A stretch of DNA of 64,000 nucleotides. Origin: Niastella sp. OAS944. Lineage in GTDB: Bacteria > Bacteroidota > Bacteroidia > Chitinophagales > Chitinophagaceae. The position numbers were made by a program, and so were the translations under genes. Shown here in pieces: positions 8,669 to 17,594 of this stretch (the stretch's first letter is position 1; each line of letters starts with the position of its first letter). The notes below the pieces were generated by a model that did no database searches, was not told the origin of the DNA, and saw nothing but the letters and a program-made list of their open reading frames with translations. The stretch is taken from positions 868,001 through 932,000 of the forward strand of contig JANUBW010000002.1 in assembly GCA_024809215.1 (NCBI GenBank), in the 5' to 3' direction.

Positions 8669-8944
8669 TTAGCTTTTTAAGGCGCTGAGAAAGGCAATGT
8701 AATCGTTAAGCACCGATTCATTTAGGGTATATTTAAGGTTGCGGCCTTCCTTTTCGGGCAATAACAGATCGGCATCAACCAGCTGTTTAAGGTGGTGCGA
8801 TATCGACGGCTGTGCCAGATCGAGCATATCATGTATTTCTGCGCAGTATAAACAGTCTTTTTTCTTTTTGAACTTTTCTAAGATCACGATCCTGCTGGGA
8901 TCACTCAACGCACGGGAAACCTTCTCAAATTTTTTACTATCCAT
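8669..8944 (-). CDS. ArsR-family winged-helix repressor with CxxC
   Basis: A 91-residue winged-helix protein. RALSDPSRIVIL and LAQPSISHHLKQL are the ArsR/SmtB recognition region. C31-L-Y-C34 lies just before the HTH, where arsenical sensors carry the ELCVC ligands, so a metal, thiol or redox signal is possible (inference). It immediately precedes the MFS exporter on the same strand and probably represses both genes. Confidence 0.9.
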   Translation of the reverse strand: MDSKKFEKVSRALSDPSRIVILEKFKKKKDCLYCAEIHDMLDLAQPSISHHLKQLVDADLLLPEKEGRNLKYTLNESVLNDYIAFLSALKS

Positions 8945-9029
8945 ACCGGCTTATTGTTTTGCCGGGACAAATATACATAGATACATAGAAATACTTCAAT
9001 GTATTTAACGAAATATTAAGAAATAAGAA

Positions 9030-9058
9030 GAGCCACCGCTGAATAAACAGGATGGCTC
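9030..9058 (-). terminator. Hairpin with T-rich tail upstream of the ArsR gene
   Basis: On the minus strand GAGCCA pairs with TGGCTC (with an inner CTG/CAG) and is followed by TTCTTATTTCTTAATATTT. It could terminate the small-gene cassette upstream or act as an attenuator for ArsR-MFS. Confidence 0.6.
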
Positions 9059-9183
9059 ACTCCCCTCCGGGTTCTTCCTGGCATGAGGCGCAGGTATTCT
9101 GTTAGGCCCTGGCCAGTGACAGAAATATTCCCTCTTCCCGGAAAACCCATGGGATGAAGCAGAAAACTTATACCGTGTCACGG
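9059..9183 (-). ncRNA. Candidate structured leader or RNA element (unassigned)
   Basis: This block is more GC-rich than its surroundings and lies between the 89-aa gene and ArsR. On the minus strand it has several short dyads (TCCC/GGGA, GGCC/GGCC), and a GTCACTG followed by CAGAATACCTGC, which recalls the 3' part of cobalamin riboswitches (GCCACTG then CAGAAGACCTGCC). The diagnostic cobalamin core is absent, so a true riboswitch is doubtful. A GTG-started 60-codon frame also spans it but looks spurious. Confidence 0.25.
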
Positions 9184-9453
9184 TCACTTTATCTTTTTAT
9201 CTTTCAGGTATTGCGCAAATACAATACGTGTCAGTTTTTCATAATCAACATCAAAAAGCATACTGATACTAACTATCTCCTCAACTGTAAGATCATCAAC
9301 TTCGGTAACCAGGCGGGTCATTCGTGGATTATTGGTATGAAGATGCTTGCCTAACAAACTTTTGGGAATGTAATTAAAGATCTGTTTAAATTCGGTTATG
9401 TGTCCGGTTTCGATCATGAACTTGATACTTTCATATCGTTTATCCATACTCAT
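9184..9453 (-). CDS. Small hypothetical protein, paralogue of the gene ending at 9593
   Basis: 89 residues, no known family recognised. It aligns end to end with the 94-residue neighbour: here QIFNYIPKSLLGKHLHTNN and RMTRLV, there QIFDYIPKSVVRDELRTNN and RFTRLI. In both, the segment after TRL resembles the last helices of Cro/CI-type HTH domains (VEEIVSISMLFDVD here, IELSKIARAIGIE there). A DNA-binding role is therefore possible but unproven. It is the last gene of a three-gene cassette. Confidence 0.75.
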   Translation of the reverse strand: MSMDKRYESIKFMIETGHITEFKQIFNYIPKSLLGKHLHTNNPRMTRLVTEVDDLTVEEIVSISMLFDVDYEKLTRIVFAQYLKDKKIK

Positions 9454-9479
9454 TATTCAAAGAAAAAAAGAAATAGTGA

Positions 9480-9587
9480 TTAAATCTCAAAATCCACCAT
9501 TTCGTCTTTTATTTGTTTAATAGGAACAGATAAAAGTTCATTTTGTATTTTTTTTATTTCAAACGGCTTAGTAAACCCAGTGAACAT
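9480..9587 (-). CDS. 35-residue small ORF between the two paralogues
   Basis: An ATG-started frame encodes MFTGFTKPFEIKK, continuing IQNELLSVPIKQIKDEMVDFEI, then TAA. It begins 5 bases after the stop of the upstream paralogue and ends 26 bases before the downstream one, so it fits a tight operon. The peptide is an amphipathic, mostly helical sequence. No family recognised. Confidence rests on spacing and composition only. Confidence 0.5.
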   Translation of the reverse strand: MFTGFTKPFEIKKIQNELLSVPIKQIKDEMVDFEI

Positions 9588-9592
9588 AATTG

Positions 9593-9877
9593 TTACCGCC
9601 CTGCTCTTTTACCACCGCGGTTGCGGCGGTTCTCATCCTGCAAGGCCATATTCACCAGCACCTTTGTTTCAATACCAATGGCGCGGGCAATCTTCGACAG
9701 CTCTATTAATTTAAATTCAAGCGGTTCGTTTATGAGCCGGGTAAAACGGGTGTTGTTCGTTCTTAATTCATCCCTTACTACTGACTTTGGTATATAATCG
9801 AAGATCTGGGCAATCGTTTTAATTTCTCCTTTCTCAATAAAAATACGGGCAATATTATAGCGATTATCTTTGATCAT
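9593..9877 (-). CDS. Small hypothetical protein, possible HTH fold, with basic tail
   Basis: 94 residues, first gene of the small-ORF cassette. It has a core shared with its downstream paralogue (IFDYIPKS, TNNTRFTRLI) and ends in an Arg/Gly/Lys tail, NRRNRGGKRAGR, that the paralogue lacks. The pattern LIELSKIARAIGIETKVLV resembles the final helices of Cro/CI-like domains, and the basic tail would suit nucleic-acid contact (inference). Confidence 0.75.
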   Translation of the reverse strand: MIKDNRYNIARIFIEKGEIKTIAQIFDYIPKSVVRDELRTNNTRFTRLINEPLEFKLIELSKIARAIGIETKVLVNMALQDENRRNRGGKRAGR

Positions 9878-9968
9878 GTTATCAAAGAAAATAATATTGT
9901 TTCAAACTAAAGCAATTAAGTACAAAGCGTACCAAGAAAGTTATATGGTATACTTTTCCATGCTAATA

Positions 9969-10008
9969 CCGTACTTTTAAAGTACAGCATGAGCATGAAA
10001 AAGTACGG
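9969..10008 (-). terminator. Hairpin at the 3' end of the PUL operon
   Basis: CCGTACTTTT (9969-9978) pairs with AAAAGTACGG (9999-10008), directly after the GH43-GH16 stop on the minus strand. A second, competing 15-nt palindrome (GTACTTT-T-AAAGTAC, 9971-9985) overlaps one arm. No T-run follows, so termination is inferred from position. Confidence 0.45.
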
Positions 10009-10009
10009 G

Positions 10010-11812
10010 TTATTTCTTTTGGTATACCCGCACATAATCAATTTCAAATAATGAAGGGAAGGTGGTAGCAGTGGGGTCGCCGCCGTTTTGCCCGCCAATG
10101 GCCACATTCAATAACATATAGTGTGGTTGTTTAAATGGGTTGAACCCACTGCCATCTTTATTGGCCAATACATCCATTGAAACCTTGTTTAATAAATAGC
10201 CATCAACATACAATGCTATGTATTCTTCGGTCCAGTCCATTCGCCATACATGAAACTGGTTTGCCCAGGTTGAACCGCCTAATGAATCAACAGGAAATGT
10301 TTTACTAAACCATTCGGGTCTTTTGTTATTACCTAAACAGGCAATGTTAGCCAATAGCCTGCCCCGGTAATATTCCATGATATCTATTTCGCCATTGCCG
10401 GGCCAGGGTTTATCAACACCTAACGTCCACCAGGCCGGCCAAATGCCGTTGCGAATATCAATACGGGCCCGCAATTCGAAGCGGCCATATAACCACGATG
10501 CCTTACCCGCCGTTAACAAACACGAGGAAGTATAATTAGCCTTGGGCCGGTTCTTTCGCCAGTCTTTATGATTAGCAGTGTAATTGGGATTTACTTTTTC
10601 TTCACGACGCACTTCAATTACCAGCTGCCCGTTTTTGCAAACTGCATTTTCTGACTGATACCATTGAAATTCTTCATTGCGCACCAATCCATATTCATAC
10701 CCCCAGCGTGTTGAATCGGGCCGGCCGTCTTTATTAAATTCATCGGCCCACACTAATTGATAGCCCTCCGTTTCATGGGTGTTGGTTTTTCCAAAAAGGT
10801 TCAGGTCCCAGTTATGCATCCATTCAACTAACGGCTGCCCATTATGAATATGCAGCGGCAGCCATAAATAGCGGCTGTCGCGCAGGTCGTGCGGGTTCCA
10901 TTTATCGGCCATGAATAGAAATGCATTTTTTTTACCTGCTATTGGTTGTATGTATGTTGATTGTGCACCGAATGTTGTATCGGCACCCGGGCCAAGCATG
11001 GGGTTTTGATTCATTAACGTCCAGGGCCCGGTTAGTGAATTGGCGGTATGAACAGTTGCCTTGTTCGGCGCCCAGCCGGTGCAGCCGCTGGTTATTAAAT
11101 AGTATTTGCCATCATATTTGAATAATGCCGGCGCTTCGCGGTGCGCACTGAACAGCAATTTATCTTCGGTAGTTGGCTGCAAATAATCATTGGTTAACCG
11201 GGCAATGCGCAGATCATAATTTTCCTGAGAAGAATACATATGCCAGGCCGAGCCGTCGTCGTCAACAAACAGGGTCATATCGCGCGACATGTTACCATTG
11301 GGGCGAAAGCTGTTTATAAACTTATATGGGCCGGTTACTTTATCGCTTACTGCTACACCGGCGCGGGCGGCGCTGTACCCTTTTCCTTTTAACTCAAGGT
11401 GAAACCACATTACATACTTGCGGGTACGGGCATTGTAGATCACCTTGGGCCGTTCCATAACGCAACCAGGCGCAATATCGCTGCCGGCATTGGCGCTATC
11501 GGTTGATAATGCCAGGGCTTCATACTTCCAGTTATACAGGTCTTGCGACGAATAAACATTCACACCGCTGGTGCCCTGCTTTCCACGGCGCTCACCAAAC
11601 CAATAATATGTATTACCGCTATATAATAATCCGCCGCCATGCGCATTGATCACTTCTCCCCTGCTATCGTACCAGGGCTGGCCCGGGTTGAACGATGTGT
11701 AATGATCATTTACCGGTTTATTCACCTGCGTTTGGGCCCTACAACTAATTCCAGGTATTAACAGTATTAATAAATAAAACACGGTCCTCATCTGAAATCC
11801 TTTCTTATGCAT
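10010..11812 (-). CDS. Two-domain glycoside hydrolase: GH43-like propeller fused to GH16
   Basis: About 600 residues, with an N-terminal export signal (LLILLIPGISCRAQ). Residues ~25-345 form a five-bladed-propeller GH43-type domain with INAHGGGLLYSGNTYYWFGE, a pattern I associate with GH43 subfamilies 24/34 (exo-beta-1,3-galactanases and relatives). Residues ~365-600 are GH16, with the catalytic EIDIME motif giving Glu475 and Glu480, typical of endo-beta-1,3-glucanases and galactanases. Exo and endo activity in one chain suggests a beta-1,3 backbone such as arabinogalactan (inference). The start at MHKKGFQM sits 16 bases after the previous stop; a longer frame would overlap that gene. Last gene of the PUL. 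Confidence 0.9.
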   Translation of the reverse strand: MHKKGFQMRTVFYLLILLIPGISCRAQTQVNKPVNDHYTSFNPGQPWYDSRGEVINAHGGGLLYSGNTYYWFGERRGKQGTSGVNVYSSQDLYNWKYEALALSTDSANAGSDIAPGCVMERPKVIYNARTRKYVMWFHLELKGKGYSAARAGVAVSDKVTGPYKFINSFRPNGNMSRDMTLFVDDDGSAWHMYSSQENYDLRIARLTNDYLQPTTEDKLLFSAHREAPALFKYDGKYYLITSGCTGWAPNKATVHTANSLTGPWTLMNQNPMLGPGADTTFGAQSTYIQPIAGKKNAFLFMADKWNPHDLRDSRYLWLPLHIHNGQPLVEWMHNWDLNLFGKTNTHETEGYQLVWADEFNKDGRPDSTRWGYEYGLVRNEEFQWYQSENAVCKNGQLVIEVRREEKVNPNYTANHKDWRKNRPKANYTSSCLLTAGKASWLYGRFELRARIDIRNGIWPAWWTLGVDKPWPGNGEIDIMEYYRGRLLANIACLGNNKRPEWFSKTFPVDSLGGSTWANQFHVWRMDWTEEYIALYVDGYLLNKVSMDVLANKDGSGFNPFKQPHYMLLNVAIGGQNGGDPTATTFPSLFEIDYVRVYQKK

Positions 11813-11828
11813 TGTTGTTTTGTTTTCA

Positions 11829-12935
11829 CTATAAATGTTTCGGATAATTATACAGCGCCACCTTGGTTGATTTAATGCCCTGTTGGTCCTGCACATAATT
11901 AACTACAATACCCAGCGTAACCTTACCCGGCGCACCCAGTTCAAAATACACCAGTGGTTGCGGTTGTGCTATTTGTTTATACATAACCGTTGCGCTGCCT
12001 ACGATCATATTGTAATCGGGCAATGTATCGAGGGCCGGGGCTACTACCACATAAGCAGCATCTTTGGTTCCCTGCCATTTCCAAGCACCGCCCGAGGGAT
12101 CGAAGGCATAGGTACCTGCGGGCAGGTTAATTGTTTGATAGATCTTTCCATTGGCAATCAACGGTGATCCCCAGCCCGACTCCAGGTCCATAGTAGCACC
12201 ATCGCCATCAGATGAAAACCCGCCAACTCCGCCATGGCTAAGGGCTGTAGCATTCGCCTTCCAATCTTTTAAGGTGCCCCAGCGGCTGCCATTCATAGCC
12301 GATGCAATGAACGGCCCACCCGGATTAAGGATATATGTATTGGTTATATTTACTGCCGGACCTATCACCAATGCATTTACATCAATAACTACAATGGTGG
12401 TACTAAGCGCACCATTTAACTCATACTTGCTGGGGTTGGCCAGCTTTACAGCCAGTACCAAAAATTTACCTATATACTGATCGAGCTTTAGTTGTGGAAT
12501 ATCTACCGACAAATTAAAAGTACCAGACAACGCTCCTTTTGCAACTTCCAAACTTGCAGGAAGTGAATACATGGATGCAGGTAATATTTTATACAATGCA
12601 GGGTCGAGCACATTTGTAGTCAATAATTGTTGTATGGTATCATTGTCTACTTTTATATCAACCGAAAACCCTTCATTGTTTACGCCGCTTAGTGTAGCAC
12701 CCAGTATAACATTCAATTTCTTTTCTTTGGCATCTATCTCGTAATTGTAGGTTGAAGAATCGGTACCCGATGGCACGGGGTAATTAATAGAAGTACCACC
12801 CGATTTAAAGATGGCCTGCGGCATAAAGATCTTTGAAAAGCCATAATCTTTTTCGGAGGCCGCTTTTTCACAAGAGCTTATTATTGTTGCTGTTGTTATA
12901 ATGGCAAGCAATGTATATATGATGAGTTTGCGCAT
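11829..12935 (-). CDS. DUF1735/DUF5013-like surface lipoprotein (PUL glycan-binding candidate)
   Basis: 368 residues with a lipoprotein signal (IISSC). The N-terminal half has the DUF1735 look common in SusD-linked lipoproteins, with an Ig-like region ending VVIDVNALVIGP. The C-terminal half has YQTINLPAGTYAFDPSGG and resembles DUF5013. It lies between the second SusD and the GH43-GH16 enzyme with 16-18 base gaps. This is the usual slot of a surface glycan-binding protein (SusE/F-like role, inference). Confidence 0.8.
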   Translation of the reverse strand: MRKLIIYTLLAIITTATIISSCEKAASEKDYGFSKIFMPQAIFKSGGTSINYPVPSGTDSSTYNYEIDAKEKKLNVILGATLSGVNNEGFSVDIKVDNDTIQQLLTTNVLDPALYKILPASMYSLPASLEVAKGALSGTFNLSVDIPQLKLDQYIGKFLVLAVKLANPSKYELNGALSTTIVVIDVNALVIGPAVNITNTYILNPGGPFIASAMNGSRWGTLKDWKANATALSHGGVGGFSSDGDGATMDLESGWGSPLIANGKIYQTINLPAGTYAFDPSGGAWKWQGTKDAAYVVVAPALDTLPDYNMIVGSATVMYKQIAQPQPLVYFELGAPGKVTLGIVVNYVQDQQGIKSTKVALYNYPKHL

Positions 12936-12953
12936 AGATGATTTTTTAATTGT

Positions 12954-14642
12954 TTACCAACCGGCATTTTGTTCCAACACGCCTTTTGATTTTATTACTT
13001 CCGACTGAGGAAAGGGATAGTAATACATTTTAGAAGCATCGAATACCCGGTTCTCTACATTAAACTGTGTGTACAAAAATTGACCTGTACCATTCTTTGA
13101 GACCGTTACCCCGGTAACAGGCTGATTCAACACGGTAGCTGCATCTTTCCAACGCAGGAGGTCCCAGTAGCGATAATTTTCAAATGCCAGTTCAACTCTT
13201 CGTTCATGCTTTACCGCCTGCCTGAACCCCGGCACATCGGCAACCGTTACGGCCGGCATGGCCACGCCGGTCCTGTTCCTTATCATATTCAATGCCTGGC
13301 GGGCAGTATAAGCATAGCTATTGCTATTATCAGGGCCATAGGCTTCATTCATGGCTTCGGCATATTCAAGCAATACTTCACCATAACGGAATATGGGCCA
13401 GTGATGCACCTGGGTGCCGCCCTGTACCAGGTTCAAATTATCGTTCAGAAATTTCTTCAGGTAATATCCCGTACGACTGGTATTTGTTTTCTTCATATCA
13501 TCGGTTGCGCCCGGGCTTTCATCGATGGTCCTTGAATTCCATGTACTGTTATTGGTAACAATGGTGAACCCAAGCCGCGGGTCGCGGTTGGCATAGGGAT
13601 TGGCGGGGTCAGGCGTTCCTTTATATTCATATTCCTGCACCAGGTTGTGGGTGGGTGTTATACCACTTTGTCCGCCGGCAGTACCAATAGGGTAATTACT
13701 TCTTTCGAGCCAGTTACCTGCGGTATATCTAAAGGCCCAAATGGTTTCATTGCTGGTAACCGTATTGTTCTGCAAAAAATAATTGCGATAATCGGTATGA
13801 AGGCCAAAAGCACCGGCGCCCTGTCCAAAAACAATAACATCATTTAATGCAGCGGCAGCCCTTTGCCATTTAGTTACATCATTGTTGGGGTTGTGGAGCG
13901 GACTGGCCGCAAACAACAATGCTCTTGCTTTTAAGGCCAGCGCCGCGCCCCTGGAAATACGGCCATCGTTACTGGTAAAGGCAGAAGTTTTCCAATTAGC
14001 CTGCAGGCTGTTTTTATATACATCTACTTCGCTTACTATAAAATTGATGATCTCGTCATAGGATGCCCTTGGAATATTGGTATCATCGGTTGTTGAAAGT
14101 GTTTTGGTAACCAATGGTACACCGCCATAGCGTTTCGATAATTCAAAATAATACCAGGCGCGCAGAATATGCGATTCTGCAACATACCACCCCATATTCA
14201 GTGTATCGTTGGTATAGTTTATCTTTCCCGAAGCAGAAACGGTATCGCGATTAAGGGCAAGAAATGAGCGGTAATCTACAGAACGCTCAAGAAAGTAATT
14301 AGCCGCCCGTATACCTGCATAATAATTGCTGTAATACGAATCGGGGTTATTATAAGCGCTCCAGCTGCCATTATTGAAAAGCCGCACACCGCCCCATGCT
14401 GCTGTTTGTACCGCTTCATCAGCTGCCGGTGCAAACAGGTTGCTATCGAGCAGTGTAAACTCGTTACGCAAATAAACGTAAGGTGCATTGGCCAGGTTAC
14501 CCAGGGAAAGATAATTCGCATCCAGCATTTCCTGCGTAATGAGTGTATCAACTTTCGTATCGAGGAAATTCTTTTCGCAACCTGTTAAAACAATTGCAAC
14601 GATAACCGTCTTTATGATCGTATGTATTCGTAGTAAGTTCAT
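12954..14642 (-). CDS. SusD/RagB-like outer-membrane lipoprotein (second pair)
   Basis: About 562 residues with a lipobox (VLTGC) and TPR-type SusD helices. C-terminal hallmarks are HERRVELAFENYRYWDLLRWK and a closing YYPFPQSEVIKSKG. It caps the partner SusC barrel and binds glycan at the cell surface. I took the ATG giving MNLLRIHTIIK because it starts a normal signal peptide. That puts it 10 bases after the SusC stop. Confidence 0.94.
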   Translation of the reverse strand: MNLLRIHTIIKTVIVAIVLTGCEKNFLDTKVDTLITQEMLDANYLSLGNLANAPYVYLRNEFTLLDSNLFAPAADEAVQTAAWGGVRLFNNGSWSAYNNPDSYYSNYYAGIRAANYFLERSVDYRSFLALNRDTVSASGKINYTNDTLNMGWYVAESHILRAWYYFELSKRYGGVPLVTKTLSTTDDTNIPRASYDEIINFIVSEVDVYKNSLQANWKTSAFTSNDGRISRGAALALKARALLFAASPLHNPNNDVTKWQRAAAALNDVIVFGQGAGAFGLHTDYRNYFLQNNTVTSNETIWAFRYTAGNWLERSNYPIGTAGGQSGITPTHNLVQEYEYKGTPDPANPYANRDPRLGFTIVTNNSTWNSRTIDESPGATDDMKKTNTSRTGYYLKKFLNDNLNLVQGGTQVHHWPIFRYGEVLLEYAEAMNEAYGPDNSNSYAYTARQALNMIRNRTGVAMPAVTVADVPGFRQAVKHERRVELAFENYRYWDLLRWKDAATVLNQPVTGVTVSKNGTGQFLYTQFNVENRVFDASKMYYYPFPQSEVIKSKGVLEQNAGW

Positions 14643-14652
14643 GTGTATTGTT

Positions 14653-17517
14653 TTAAAAGGTGAGTGTAATACCGGCATTAAATGATTTCATTGCAGGATA
14701 ACCGGCTGGTGTTTCGGGGTCAATGTCGTAATGCTTACCTACATACGACCAGGTAAAGGCATTTACCGCGCTTAGGTATAATCGCAGTTTATCGAGGTGT
14801 AAGGTCTTTAATACCGATGCAGGCAGGTTATAGCCCAACTCGGCATTTCTTAACCTTAGGAATGCACCTTTTTTCATCCAGAAAGTTGAGGTCCTGTAGT
14901 TATTATCATTGGCCCGGGTGGTAAGGCGCGGATAATTGGCACTCGCCCTTGTATCTATGCCCTGATCGGGGTAATAGGCCCAGGCATTACCAGCCATAGG
15001 ATATACATTTGTATTATTAACAAATGCCACCGTTTGATAAAAGGCGTTAAACATACTAAAACTATTACCCGATGCGCCCTGGAACAAGGCGGTAAGATCG
15101 AACCCTTTGTAATTAACGCCCAGGTTAAAGGCATAGGTAAGACTGGGTAATTCAGAATTGCTGATCTTTGTATAATCGGCCTGATCAACACGGCCGTTAT
15201 TATCGAGGTCTTTGTATTTAATGTCACCGGGTTGTACAGCGCCGAATGAAGGTATGGGTATGCCGGTCTTCAATGTACCATCGGCATTAAAATCGGTAAT
15301 ATCGTAAAAGCCGTCTGCGGTCAACCCCATATAAGAGCCAATGGGACGGCCGGTTGTTTTATTAAAATCATTTACCGGTGGTATTTCGCCATTGTAAGTG
15401 ATCTTGTTCTTAGCATAGGATACCATAGCGCCGGCCGTATATGTAACGGCGCCCAGTTTGCTATTAAAAGAAGCGCTTGCTTCAATTCCTTTATTTATAA
15501 CCTTACCTGCATTTATAAAAGGCAATGCCCCACCATAAACCGCCATGAGGGTATTATCCTGTATTACAATATCGCTTCGGCTATCACGGAACACATCTAC
15601 TGTAACAGAAAGTTTGTTTAACAAAGAAGCATCTATTCCAACATTATACTTCATACTTTTTTCGGCAAAAATGTTGGGATTGGCAGTATAAGCCTGACTG
15701 ATGCCCGAATTGGACGTCAGGCTGCTGTTTCCGGTATAATAAGTTCCATTGGGCGTAAAGTATTGCTGGTACAGGTAACGGCCACGGGTACTGTAATCAT
15801 TAGCCGAAAGCCCCGCACCTGCACGCAGCTTCAAATAAGTAACCAGCTTATTGTTAGCCAGGAAAGCCTCTTTTGAAAGTATCCAGCCAAGTCCTGCAGC
15901 AGGATAAAATCCCCAACGATTGGATGGAGCAAAATTGTCTGAACCGGTACTGCCAAATGACAGCTCTGCCAGGTACCGTTCGTTGAGGGTATAATGCAAA
16001 CGGCCGCTAACGGTTTGAAAATGATAAAAGATGTTAGTGTTTGTATTAGAACCCCGGTTATTGGCGCCCGCATCGGTTATATAATTGCTTTGTAAAAAAT
16101 TGATGGCGCCCGTAAAGGCATGCCGCCCAAATGTGCGGTTATAGCCGGCGGTAATATTTATCTGTTTCCAATCGTACTGGCCAACCGGTAAAGCGCCATT
16201 GGCGGTAATATCGGTTGCTTTATCGGTAGTAGTTTGTACGCCATTATAAAAACGGGCATAGGTGGCCGTTTTACTGGCCGAAGTTCGCGTCCAGGTAAGT
16301 AACGACACCGCCTCGTTCAAATACAAACCTGGGGTTATAAAATCAAGTTTTTGTTTTAAGTTGAAATTGGCCTGCAGCGTACGATCGTGGGTTGATGCCC
16401 AGCCTACCGCATTTAACGAGGCTACCGGGTTCCAGGGATAATTTGCGGTGCCCGACCAGTTACCCGTTGCGGGGTCTTTTATCGGGTATACATTTGCCGG
16501 ATAATAGGCCATCATTGACCATAATGCAGGCCCGTAAAAGTTTGGGTTACGCCTATCTTCTATTCTTCCACCCAGATCAACTTTTGCTTCAAATATTTTA
16601 AAGAAATTGAAATCGAGATTGGTGCGCACATTAAAGCGTTGGATCTGCGCATTGGAAGTAGTTGCATTGGTTGGCACATCGTACAGGCCGCGCTGTTGCA
16701 TATAATCGAGCAGCAAGGCGTATTTTGTATCGGCGCCGCCACCAGTAAACAACACGTTTGCATCTGAATAACGGCCATTCTTTTTCAAAGCCTCATCATA
16801 CCAGTCAATATTGGTACCCGTTCCATTGCGATAGCTTTCCAGTTGGTCGTTGGTATAAAAGGGCGTGTACTTAAACTGGTAACCATTCAGGGCATAATTG
16901 TCGTTACTTATGGCCTGGTTGTATAAGCGGGCATAATCATAAGCGCCATAAGGTTTTGAAATGTGAACGGGTTGTTGCAAACCGCTTAATAACTGCACCT
17001 GTACTTTAGGTTTGCCGGCATACCCTCTTTTGGTAACCACCCACAAAACGCCGTTGGCGCCTTTCATGCCAAAGGTGGCCAGCGCAACCGGATCTTTTAA
17101 GATGGAGATGCTTTCTATTTCAGAAGGCGGAATGTAATTGAAGTAAGCAGCGGTTGTTTGAAATCCATCGATGTATATAATCAGCGCCGAATTATCAAAA
17201 GAAGCCCGGCCCCTGATGTACAATGTAGCTTCATCATACCCCGGTTCACCTGAACCCTGCATTACAGTTAGCCCGGGCAACATGCCATACAGGGTATTGG
17301 TAATATTGGGCACCGGTGTTCTATATAACACATTACCACTTACTGAGGAAGTAGCCGTTACCGATCTTTCTTTTTTTAATTGTAAAAAAGGCCCTGGTTC
17401 GTATTGTGTCAATGAAAGATCAACTACGGAAGTATCTGTTTTTGCCGCTGCTGCTTCCTGTGCATTAAGCGGGCGCCATAGACAGACTGTTATTATATAT
17501 AGGATTACTTTTTTCAT
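14653..17517 (-). CDS. SusC/RagA-like TonB-linked transporter, short form without N-terminal CarboxypepD domain
   Basis: About 954 residues. After the signal peptide (ending PLNAQ) there is only a ~60-residue linker before the plug domain (NTLYGMLPGLTVMQGSGEPG, ATLYIRGRASF, IYIDGFQ). The carboxypeptidase-regulatory-like domain seen in the first SusC is missing. The barrel ends normally in NAGITLTF. It imports oligosaccharides with the adjacent SusD. The first SusC is over 140 residues longer, so the two pairs probably handle different ligands. Confidence 0.93.
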   Translation of the reverse strand: MKKVILYIITVCLWRPLNAQEAAAAKTDTSVVDLSLTQYEPGPFLQLKKERSVTATSSVSGNVLYRTPVPNITNTLYGMLPGLTVMQGSGEPGYDEATLYIRGRASFDNSALIIYIDGFQTTAAYFNYIPPSEIESISILKDPVALATFGMKGANGVLWVVTKRGYAGKPKVQVQLLSGLQQPVHISKPYGAYDYARLYNQAISNDNYALNGYQFKYTPFYTNDQLESYRNGTGTNIDWYDEALKKNGRYSDANVLFTGGGADTKYALLLDYMQQRGLYDVPTNATTSNAQIQRFNVRTNLDFNFFKIFEAKVDLGGRIEDRRNPNFYGPALWSMMAYYPANVYPIKDPATGNWSGTANYPWNPVASLNAVGWASTHDRTLQANFNLKQKLDFITPGLYLNEAVSLLTWTRTSASKTATYARFYNGVQTTTDKATDITANGALPVGQYDWKQINITAGYNRTFGRHAFTGAINFLQSNYITDAGANNRGSNTNTNIFYHFQTVSGRLHYTLNERYLAELSFGSTGSDNFAPSNRWGFYPAAGLGWILSKEAFLANNKLVTYLKLRAGAGLSANDYSTRGRYLYQQYFTPNGTYYTGNSSLTSNSGISQAYTANPNIFAEKSMKYNVGIDASLLNKLSVTVDVFRDSRSDIVIQDNTLMAVYGGALPFINAGKVINKGIEASASFNSKLGAVTYTAGAMVSYAKNKITYNGEIPPVNDFNKTTGRPIGSYMGLTADGFYDITDFNADGTLKTGIPIPSFGAVQPGDIKYKDLDNNGRVDQADYTKISNSELPSLTYAFNLGVNYKGFDLTALFQGASGNSFSMFNAFYQTVAFVNNTNVYPMAGNAWAYYPDQGIDTRASANYPRLTTRANDNNYRTSTFWMKKGAFLRLRNAELGYNLPASVLKTLHLDKLRLYLSAVNAFTWSYVGKHYDIDPETPAGYPAMKSFNAGITLTF

Positions 17518-17545
17518 ATTAGTAAGTTTAATCGATGTTTTCCAC

Positions 17546-17580
17546 TTCAACATTCGACATTGAACATTCAATATTCATTA
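17546..17580 (+). repeat. Five 7-nt word repeats between the two SusCD pairs
   Basis: In plus-strand order the units are TTCAACA, TTCGACA, TTGAACA, TTCAATA, TTCATTA: five heptamers with no indel, in the 77-base gap between SusD-1 and SusC-2 (15 bases past the SusD-1 stop). It is the only gap of notable length inside the sus gene run, so it could set relative expression of the two pairs (inference). Confidence 0.85.
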
Positions 17581-17594
17581 TTGCCTTTCTCATT

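Noticed and set aside
9059-9183. Functional cobalamin riboswitch
   Set aside because: Only words from the 3' part are seen. The core GGTGAAAATCC/CCCGC region is missing and no B12-related gene follows.
9005-9187. 60-codon GTG-started frame before ArsR
   Set aside because: Its product is Pro/Cys/Ser-rich with no fold pattern, its end is translated from a terminator-like hairpin, and the region looks more like structured RNA.
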